Source: Victivallales bacterium (GTDB lineage: Bacteria > Verrucomicrobiota > Lentisphaeria > Oligosphaerales > Oligosphaeraceae). Taken from it: a DNA stretch of 11,265 bases. Positions 1 to 4,706 of the stretch are shown here, piece by piece. The stretch lies in the NCBI GenBank assembly GCA_017543165.1, contig JAFYGL010000708.1:1-11265 (forward strand). The letters are read 5' to 3'. How positions within the stretch are numbered: the stretch's first letter is position 1; the number at the start of each line of letters is the position of its first letter. The position numbers were made by a program, and so were the translations under genes. The notes under the pieces were generated by a model. The model saw only the letters and a list, made by a program, of their open reading frames with translations. It was not told where the DNA came from and did no database searches.

Positions 1-400
1 AGCAGCAGTTCTCCAGCAGCATGCAGGGCATGCCCGTGCGTTTCGAGGTGTGCACCAGCTGCCAGCACTGCTCGATGGAGGTGGCGCCGCCCACTTCCGT
101 GCCCACATACAGGCCATGCTCCATGGCGTCCAGCAATATCTGCGCGTGGGATGTCCAGCTGGAAGGCGTGACCACGGCCTGCACGCCAGGCACGTCCAGC
201 AGCCTGCGGTAGTCCAGGTCCGCCAACGGCATTTTCTTGTAGCCGTTGTCCTTGAGTATGGCAAGCCCGCCCTCAAGCCTGTCCTGGTAAAGGTCAGAAA
301 GCCCCACTATCTCCACATCCGTCATCTTTGCCAGCAACCTAAGCAAGCCAGGCCCGCGATGCCCCAATCCGATAAACGCAATTTTGACCTTCTCTTTCAT
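1..400 (-). CDS. Gfo/Idh/MocA family NAD(P)-dependent oxidoreductase, N-terminal part (runs off window)
   Basis: The reverse strand is open from an ATG at 400 to the left edge, giving 133 codons with the 3' end missing. The product begins MKEKVKIAFIGLGHRGPG, a Rossmann nucleotide-binding start (GxGxxG at about residues 11-16). Further on it has LSDLY after the second strand, then VTPSSWTSHAQILLDAMEHG and YVGTEVGGA. That is the usual order in Gfo/Idh/MocA proteins, where the last segment corresponds to the common EKP/EVP loop. The final residues, CMLLENCC, resemble the MLLENxxY stretch of the branch that includes the GH109 NAD-dependent glycosidases, so a GH109-like role is possible but unproven. 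The substrate is probably a sugar or sugar derivative. The start is supported by a GGAGAG ribosome-binding site four bases upstream. The gene lies downstream of the tRNA-His terminator, so it probably has its own promoter, which I could not identify in the short gap. Confidence 0.85.
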   Translation of the reverse strand, partial: MKEKVKIAFIGLGHRGPGLLRLLAKMTDVEIVGLSDLYQDRLEGGLAILKDNGYKKMPLADLDYRRLLDVPGVQAVVTPSSWTSHAQILLDAMEHGLYVGTEVGGATSIEQCWQLVHTSKRTGMPCMLLENCC

Positions 401-404
401 CAAT

Positions 405-410
405 CTCTCC
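405..410 (-). promoter_or_regulatory. Ribosome-binding site of the Gfo/Idh/MocA gene
   Basis: GGAGAG on the minus strand ends four bases before the ATG at 400. It is one of the few clear Shine-Dalgarno sequences in the window and fixes the start of the partial gene. Confidence 0.7.
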
Positions 411-435
411 GCATTCCACTAGCAGCAAACATTAC

Positions 436-469
436 AAAAAAACCCGTAACTCCTTTCGAATCCCGGGTT
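436..469 (-). terminator. Rho-independent terminator after tRNA-His
   Basis: On the minus strand, AACCCG pairs with CGGGTT (464-469 with 441-446). An inner helix GATTC/GAGTT with two wobble pairs follows, separated from the outer stem by a single mismatch and closed by a GAAAG loop. A run of seven T residues follows (complement of 436-442, the first two shared with the stem). It begins about ten bases past the encoded CCA of the tRNA, so it most likely ends the tRNA transcript and insulates it from the oxidoreductase gene. Confidence 0.8.
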
Positions 470-478
470 CTATAAAAC

Positions 479-556
479 TGGGATGCTAGAAGGGACACGA
501 ACCCTCGACCTCCTGGGCCACAACCAGGCGCTCTAACCAACTGAGCTACTGGCATC
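479..556 (-). tRNA. tRNA-His (anticodon GTG), with encoded CCA
   Basis: Read on the minus strand, the cloverleaf is G(-1), acceptor ATGCCAG, TA, D-stem GCTC/GAGC, anticodon stem CCTGG/CCAGG with loop TTGTGGC (anticodon GTG), variable AGGTC, T-stem GAGGG/CCCTT with loop TTCGTGT, acceptor CTAGCAT, then C73 and CCA. The extra 5' G opposite C73 is the identity element for histidyl-tRNA synthetase. Two features are odd: acceptor pair 5:68 is C-A instead of a Watson-Crick pair, and position 58 of the T-loop is T where nearly all tRNAs have A. Everything else is canonical. It has its own promoter and terminator and is most likely functional. Confidence 0.93.
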
Positions 557-576
557 ATATATGCCAAAAACGTGCC

Positions 577-606
577 TTAATATGCCGCAATCACTCCTTT
601 TGTCAA
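577..606 (-). promoter_or_regulatory. Promoter of tRNA-His
   Basis: The minus strand has a perfect TTGACA -35 (complement of 601-606), an 18-base spacer and a TATTAA -10 (complement of 577-582). Transcription would start near 570, about 14 bases before the tRNA 5' end, which suits a short leader removed by RNase P. An alternative -10, CATATT, gives a 16-base spacer. Confidence 0.7.
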
Positions 607-634
607 ATCAACAAGCCACATTTTCTTATTTGCC

Positions 635-705
635 CCGCGCGAATCACCCCCGGCCCCATGGCAGTCACGCGTCCTGACGCGCGGCCATGGCCGCGCGAAT
701 CACCC
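635..705. repeat. GC-rich element: 15-bp direct repeats flanking nested palindromes
   Basis: The 15-mer CCGCGCGAATCACCC occurs at 635-649 and again, identical, at 691-705, 56 bases apart. Between and overlapping them are a perfect 20-bp palindrome at 678-697 centred on CCATGG, a hairpin CGCGTC-CT-GACGCG at 668-681, and an inverted pair CCATGGC (656-662) / GCCATGG (684-690). The island is far more GC-rich than the AT-rich intergenic sequence around it. It resembles a REP-like or palindromic dispersed element, or a partial tandem duplication. No T-run follows, so it is not a classical terminator. It lies between the divergent tRNA-His and radC promoters. Confidence 0.6.
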
Positions 706-770
706 TTGCACTTTCGCAAATGTACATTACATTACTAGCAACAAATATCATAAAACAATAATAATATAAT
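706..770 (+). promoter_or_regulatory. Candidate promoter region for radC
   Basis: Two candidates are visible. One is TTGCAC (706-711), a 16-base spacer and TACATT (728-733), which would give a leader of about 35 bases. The other is a perfect TATAAT at 765-770 with no good -35, ending five bases before the radC ATG, so initiation from it would give an essentially leaderless mRNA. I cannot choose between them from sequence alone. Confidence 0.35.
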
Positions 771-775
771 TTTTA

Positions 776-1489
776 ATGAAAGTAAAAGAAGAACAAGAAT
801 TTTTAATGCCCCGCGAGAAACTTAGTCGTCTTGGCGCCGACGCCTTGACGGACAGCGAATTGCTGGCAATTCTCCTGCGCACTGGCGTAAAAGGGCATTC
901 AGTAACGGAAGTGGCAAGTTCCCTGCTGAAAACATTCAACGGCAGTTTGCAGCAACTTTGCCAGGCATCGGTAAAGGAACTGTGCCAGGTGCAGGGCATG
1001 GGTTTGACAAAGTCCCTGGAACTATGCGCCGCATTCGCGCTGGCAAAGAGGATGTCCCTCCAGCGCCTTGCCCAGCGCCCCGAAATGCGAAATCCACAGC
1101 TTATCTCAAACTACATGAGGGACATATTCAGCAATACGACCCAGGAGGAGTTCCATGTTCTGATGCTGGACACGCAAATGCGTCTCATACGTGCGGAACG
1201 CATAACCATCGGCCTGGCGGACCGCAGCCTGGTCCACGCACGGGAGGTATTCCGCAATGCCATAAGAGAATCATGCTCATCCATAATACTGTGCCACAAC
1301 CACCCCAGCGGGCATGTCCGCCCCTCCAAATGCGACATTGATGTCACCAATACGCTTGCCAAGGCAGGTGAAATCATAGGAATCAGGGTAATCGACCACA
1401 TAATAGTGGGCAACCGCCTCAATGAAGGCACCGCCAACTACTACAGTTTCCTGGAACAAGGCCGCATGCCCAACCAACCCAATATTTGA
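776..1489 (+). CDS. radC: RadC family JAB/MPN domain protein
   Basis: The 237-residue product matches the RadC (UPF0758) family over its full length, close to the usual 220-230 residues. The N-terminal half has PREKLSRLGADALTDSELLA, then a helix-hairpin-helix-like segment (VQGMGLTKSLEL). The C-terminal half is a JAB/MPN metalloprotease-like domain with the full motif HNHPSGHVRPSKCDID: His174, His176, Ser184 and Asp187 are the expected zinc ligands and catalytic positions. The name comes from a historical link to DNA repair; the biochemical role in bacteria is unsettled. No Shine-Dalgarno precedes the ATG at 776. An in-frame ATG at 806 (just before PREKL) is the alternative start, but 776 gives the few extra N-terminal residues most homologues have. 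The gene is a single unit, convergent with the FAD oxidoreductase downstream. Confidence 0.93.
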   Translation: MKVKEEQEFLMPREKLSRLGADALTDSELLAILLRTGVKGHSVTEVASSLLKTFNGSLQQLCQASVKELCQVQGMGLTKSLELCAAFALAKRMSLQRLAQRPEMRNPQLISNYMRDIFSNTTQEEFHVLMLDTQMRLIRAERITIGLADRSLVHAREVFRNAIRESCSSIILCHNHPSGHVRPSKCDIDVTNTLAKAGEIIGIRVIDHIIVGNRLNEGTANYYSFLEQGRMPNQPNI

Positions 1490-1565
1490 GGCAACGAATT
1501 TGCGTAGCATGCGCCAGCAGCAGGGCGCGGGAAGCTGCCCGCCGTCGCTTGCAGTTCAAAAGCCT

Positions 1566-3002
1566 TTAAGAAATGGCCTCCTGGAAGGCGCCGAGCATGC
1601 ACCCCAGTATGCCAGGGAACTGGACGTGATGGCCGAGAGCATGGCAGTTTTCAACAGTGAGACGGCCCGCCGTGCGGGAACTGCCAAGAAGTTGCCTTGT
1701 TCCGTAGGCACTGCCAATAGGGGGTGAAAAACGGCGGCAAGTCATGGGAGAGGCCGCATCCACAACATGCAAATGCCCCTTGTAATGCGGATAGACCTGG
1801 TAAACATCATGCAGAATCTGCTCAGTGAATTGCTTTTTGAACTCCTGGTAACGCACATTGCCTCGATAATCGTCTCTATTGCAACCGCAGGCGCTTTCCG
1901 CGTCTTCAGGGAACATGGTGCGAAATGCTGTGAATGTGGCATGCCCGTTCATCTGGTCGTTTGAGGTGACCATGCCAGTGCTGGAATGCGTCATAAGATG
2001 GCCTGGAGTCAGAATGCAGTTGAGGTCACAGTTCTGAAGATAGAAAGTCAGGCCGTTCTGTGCCTGGATTTCATCATCAAGCCAGCCGTATATTGTGAAG
2101 AACGAGCATGTGGGCTTAAGATTTCTGGTTCTGCGTTTGAATTGCGGCGTGAGAAACCGTTCAGGTAGCAACGGCAGGTAGGATGAGGGATGAATTGCAA
2201 AATAAATCTCATCGACCTCAAAAGTCTGCCCATTGGAAAGCGTGGCATGCGTGCATAGCGGCTGCGTTTCATGGAATTGAAGACGCTCGATGGTGGTCGC
2301 AGTCAATATCTGGACATCGTAGCGGGCGAACTCGCGGCGGAATCCCTTGAGGAACGCATCCCCGCCATGCTGAATGGCACTGACCTGCGCATCCAGCCCG
2401 CAAGAACAACGGCAATGGTAGGAGAATGGCGCCTCTACTGGCGGCGTGCCGTGACAGAGCGACATAATTGGAAGAATCACCTGAAGTTCAGGTGCTTCAA
2501 GTCCGTTTTGGCATAGATATTCCTGCACGGTCAACGCATCATATTCGGTCATCTGTGCAACGAAATCCACCTGCTTGTAGTTTTTGACGTCAAATGTTGG
2601 CGTATGCCGCGCCACATCCTGCTCTGCCTCGTAGTATTTGCGGATGCGGCCAGCATATTTGGGAAAACACGCAGAAAGCATCTCCGCAAGCGCAGAGAGC
2701 CCATTGCTGGGCAGAGAGATATTGTACCCATAATCGGAGAGGACTACATTCGTCCTGATGGGGGCAGGCTTCACCACATCTTGCAGATTCAGGATTTCCA
2801 GCATGTCGGAAAGGACATTTCCGAAACCGCCCGTGAAATGAAGGCCCGTATCGAAACGCAATCCATTGCGGGAAAAGCGATTAAGATACCCGCCGATGAA
2901 GGGCAACTTCTCCACAAGAATGACCGTCCTCCCGCGTTGGGCAAGCAGCAAGGCCATCGTAAGCCCAGAAATACCAGAACCTATGACCAGCGTGTTTTTC
3001 AT
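1566..3002 (-). CDS. CrtI/CrtISO-like FAD-dependent oxidoreductase (phytoene desaturase / carotenoid isomerase superfamily)
   Basis: This 478-residue flavoprotein opens with a classical dinucleotide-binding fold, VIGSGISGLTMALLLAQRG, followed by VEK, the acidic end of the second strand. GGYLNRF and GLRFDTGLHFTGG follow at about 41-68, as in the phytoene desaturase, carotenoid isomerase and retinol saturase group. The C-terminus (HHVQFPGILGCMLGA) is the usual FAD-contacting end. Members desaturate, isomerise or saturate polyene or isoprenoid chains; the substrate here cannot be told. ATG at 3002 was chosen because the Rossmann strand starts at once (MKNTLVIG); the longer reading frame would need a TTG at 3032. 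No Shine-Dalgarno is visible. It lies 180 bases downstream of the acyl carrier protein gene on the same strand, so read-through co-transcription is plausible, and the pairing suggests an acyl or polyene chain as substrate. No crtB-like gene is present to support a carotenoid role. Confidence 0.82.
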   Translation of the reverse strand: MKNTLVIGSGISGLTMALLLAQRGRTVILVEKLPFIGGYLNRFSRNGLRFDTGLHFTGGFGNVLSDMLEILNLQDVVKPAPIRTNVVLSDYGYNISLPSNGLSALAEMLSACFPKYAGRIRKYYEAEQDVARHTPTFDVKNYKQVDFVAQMTEYDALTVQEYLCQNGLEAPELQVILPIMSLCHGTPPVEAPFSYHCRCSCGLDAQVSAIQHGGDAFLKGFRREFARYDVQILTATTIERLQFHETQPLCTHATLSNGQTFEVDEIYFAIHPSSYLPLLPERFLTPQFKRRTRNLKPTCSFFTIYGWLDDEIQAQNGLTFYLQNCDLNCILTPGHLMTHSSTGMVTSNDQMNGHATFTAFRTMFPEDAESACGCNRDDYRGNVRYQEFKKQFTEQILHDVYQVYPHYKGHLHVVDAASPMTCRRFSPPIGSAYGTRQLLGSSRTAGRLTVENCHALGHHVQFPGILGCMLGAFQEAIS

Positions 3003-3182
3003 GTTGTTTTTTATAGTATGCGTAAATCTCAAAACATCCGACTTGCATGTTTTCGCCTGTTGGGCAGCTACACAGGTTGGCCACCCCGCATGGGATTCCC
3101 CGAGGCTTTATCTTGCCAGTTGGCCAACTTGAGTGAGCGCCGCTTCGGCGCTCACATTGGACGTTATGAAATTACCTCTTTG
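3003..3182 (-). other. Intercistronic region with palindrome and strong hairpin
   Basis: This gap between the acyl carrier protein gene and the FAD oxidoreductase gene has no credible ORF. It holds a 10-bp perfect stem with a 3-base loop at 3133-3155 (GTGAGCGCCG-CTT-CGGCGCTCAC) about 27 bases past the acyl carrier protein stop, and a separate 12-bp palindrome AGTTGGCCAACT at 3118-3129. No T-run follows the hairpin on the minus strand, so it is more likely an mRNA-stabilising or attenuating element than an intrinsic terminator. The last bases before the oxidoreductase ATG are A-rich and contain TACTATAA, a possible -10. Confidence 0.5.
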
Positions 3183-3449
3183 CTACGCGCGGTTCTTCTG
3201 CACAAAGTCCGCAAGTGTTGCGAATGTCGCAAAGATTTCGCGTTTGTTTTCAATGGAAGATTGCGGAATGCCGTATTCACGCTTGAGGGCGATGACGATT
3301 TCAACGGCATCCAGGGAATCCAATCCCAGGCCTTCTTTGAAAAGCGCCTGGTCATCTTGAATGTCCTCTGGCTTCTTTCCTTCAAGGGAGAGCCATTCTA
3401 TTAGTTTTGCCTTGAGTTCCTGGCGGAATTTGACTGTGTTTTCATCCAT
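3183..3449 (-). CDS. Acyl carrier protein
   Basis: This 88-residue acidic helical protein has the phosphopantetheine attachment motif GLDSLDAVEIV; Ser45 is the predicted attachment site. Length and layout (helix 1, DDQALFKEGLGLDSLD, helix 2, C-terminal helix) are those of a stand-alone type II acyl carrier protein. It would hold an acyl or polyketide chain as a thioester in the cytoplasm and present it to partner enzymes. It starts nine bases after the acyltransferase stop codon, with a GAGG overlapping that stop, so the two are almost certainly co-transcribed. No fabD, fabF or fabG neighbours are present, so it is probably a dedicated carrier and not the housekeeping AcpP. Which chain it carries is unknown. 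Confidence 0.93.
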   Translation of the reverse strand: MDENTVKFRQELKAKLIEWLSLEGKKPEDIQDDQALFKEGLGLDSLDAVEIVIALKREYGIPQSSIENKREIFATFATLADFVQKNRA

Positions 3450-3458
3450 GGTGTCGCC

Positions 3459-4322
3459 TCATTGGTAATGAAATATTTGATATGGATAATCGGAGGAAAT
3501 CTTATCCAGAGCCTCCTGATATTTCTGAAGGAACGGCGTGAAGAAATCAGGGGATGGTTTGCGGGGAGCATTGTAGTCAATGCGGATGGGCGGCATGTAA
3601 ATGTAATCAATGGAAGCAGGATGCAGAATGGTGAAGATGATGAAAATCGGCACCTTGCAGTGCGCAGCCAGATACCATGGTGCCTCTGGCACGCGTATTT
3701 TTCGCCCGCGAAGCATAATGGACAAACGCGAGGGTACATCGTCTGGAAGACGATCTCCCATCATGCAAAGCACCTCATGCTTCATCAGCGCCTCCGTTGC
3801 CTCCAGCAGCCCGCCAAAATCCTTTTCGTTGGATATAGCACGTATGCTTTTTCCCTCCATAAGGCGGGCATAGTACGGGTTCTTGTTGTCCTGTATCAGC
3901 AGATTGACATGAGTATTAAGTCCCTCCATTCGGGAAATCGTCGCCTGCCAGCAGCCAACATGGCTCATAAGCATGATAAAGCCATTCTTCGCCTCCTGCA
4001 ACATCTCATTGCGTATTTCTGGATTGACATCCCGCATATCCAACTTGTGCCCTGTGCGAAGCCATTGCGCCGCAAGTATCGCATGCCCGTGATTCACAAT
4101 CATCTTTAGAAAATGCCATCGCAACCTTCCAGAGAACATACTTTGAAGGTAGGGACGAGCCGCCGAAAATGCCTTGCGGTCGAACATTGCATAGAAAAAT
4201 GCAACTGGCCAGACAAATAGACGGCAGAAGCGCAGCCCGAACACCGCCATGCATACCTTGAAGAATCCAATGCCAACGCGATTGCCGCGGGTGTCGCTCA
4301 AATTGCCGTAGTCCTGCCTCAT
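3459..4322 (-). CDS. LpxL/HtrB-like (LPLAT superfamily) acyltransferase
   Basis: From the ATG at 4322 the product is 287 residues. It has a hydrophobic N-terminal segment (about residues 15-43, probably membrane-anchoring) preceded by TRGNR, as in lipid A-type acyltransferases. The region IMLMSHVGCWQ (about 116-126) sits where the HX4(D/E) catalytic motif belongs, and MMGDR further on is the second conserved block. These enzymes move an acyl chain from acyl-ACP to a membrane lipid or related acceptor, which fits the acyl carrier protein gene just downstream. The catalytic acid position is Gln126 in place of Asp/Glu. The start at 4322 is preferred for its strong GGGGAGAGG ribosome-binding site and for matching the family N-terminus. 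An in-frame ATG at 4427 would add 35 polar residues. Acceptor and acyl chain are unknown; it may be a lipid A acyltransferase or an aryl-polyene/flexirubin-type one. Confidence 0.82.
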   Translation of the reverse strand: MRQDYGNLSDTRGNRVGIGFFKVCMAVFGLRFCRLFVWPVAFFYAMFDRKAFSAARPYLQSMFSGRLRWHFLKMIVNHGHAILAAQWLRTGHKLDMRDVNPEIRNEMLQEAKNGFIMLMSHVGCWQATISRMEGLNTHVNLLIQDNKNPYYARLMEGKSIRAISNEKDFGGLLEATEALMKHEVLCMMGDRLPDDVPSRLSIMLRGRKIRVPEAPWYLAAHCKVPIFIIFTILHPASIDYIYMPPIRIDYNAPRKPSPDFFTPFLQKYQEALDKISSDYPYQIFHYQ

Positions 4323-4326
4323 GCAG

Positions 4327-4335
4327 CCTCTCCCC
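4327..4335 (-). promoter_or_regulatory. Strong ribosome-binding site setting the acyltransferase start
   Basis: GGGGAGAGG on the minus strand lies four bases before the ATG at 4322. It is the best Shine-Dalgarno in the window and the main reason to prefer this start over the upstream in-frame ATG at 4427. Confidence 0.65.
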
Positions 4336-4463
4336 TTTCCACTCGTTCTGCAAAGAGATTGCAAGCCATGACTGGTACTATTCCTGATTTTATGGAGAAT
4401 GGTATGACTAAGGCGGTTTTCATTCAAAATCCAACTGGATGAACTGAAAAAACAATTGGCTGT

Positions 4464-4492
4464 TTACTATAAGCAAGAATAAGTTATGTCAA
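4464..4492 (-). promoter_or_regulatory. Promoter of the acyltransferase / acyl carrier protein operon
   Basis: The minus strand has a perfect TTGACA (complement of 4487-4492), a 17-base spacer and TAGTAA (complement of 4464-4469). TATAGT two bases upstream would be a 15-base-spacer alternative. The predicted start is near 4457, leaving a leader of about 135 bases before the ATG at 4322, or about 30 if the ATG at 4427 is used. Confidence 0.65.
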
Positions 4493-4530
4493 GCGTTCCA
4501 TCTGAAAATTGACACAGATTCCCCAAAACC

Positions 4531-4548
4531 TTCCGTCCCTTCCGTCCC
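4531..4548. repeat. Tandem 9-bp repeat (TTCCGTCCC x2)
   Basis: Two perfect copies of TTCCGTCCC lie head to tail and are followed by TTTTAAC, forming a pyrimidine-rich tract between the two divergent operons. No function is evident; it could be a small slippage-prone repeat or an operator. Confidence 0.6.
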
Positions 4549-4594
4549 TTTTAACAAACTATGGGAAGGCTATGGGCAAAATCAGGGTGAGACA

Positions 4595-4623
4595 TTGGAT
4601 AAACTGACCTTGTACGCTAAATT
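4595..4623 (+). promoter_or_regulatory. Weak candidate promoter of the biotin operon
   Basis: TTGGAT (4595-4600), a 17-base spacer and TAAATT (4618-4623) would start transcription near 4630 and leave a leader of about 77 bases. The match to consensus is moderate. The -10 is bracketed by two TACGC copies (4613-4617 and 4623-4627) exactly ten bases apart, a possible operator. No convincing BirA, BioR or BioQ site was recognised. Confidence 0.3.
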
Positions 4624-4706
4624 ACGCTTGTTGCATTTTTGAAATGTTCAATCTTTGGAATGGCATTGTATTGTAGAAAATTTCTTGGTTTTGGTTTTGT
4701 GTTTGC

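Noticed and set aside
50..475. Plus-strand 141-codon open frame
   Set aside because: It is antisense to the Gfo/Idh/MocA gene, whose minus-strand product matches the family closely, and it runs on through the tRNA terminator.
1527..1542. GCGGG/CCCGC hairpin between convergent radC and the FAD oxidoreductase
   Set aside because: Only five base pairs and no T-run on either strand; too weak to call a terminator.
2604..3404. Plus-strand 266-codon open frame
   Set aside because: It runs antisense across the FAD oxidoreductase start, the intercistronic gap and the acyl carrier protein, all of which are clearly supported on the minus strand. Its translation shows no recognisable family.
4661..4675. 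Sigma-54-like TGGCAT...TTGT before bioDA
   Set aside because: The spacing between the two halves is one base short and the -12 element reads TTGT in place of TTGC, so it does not fit a functional -24/-12 promoter.
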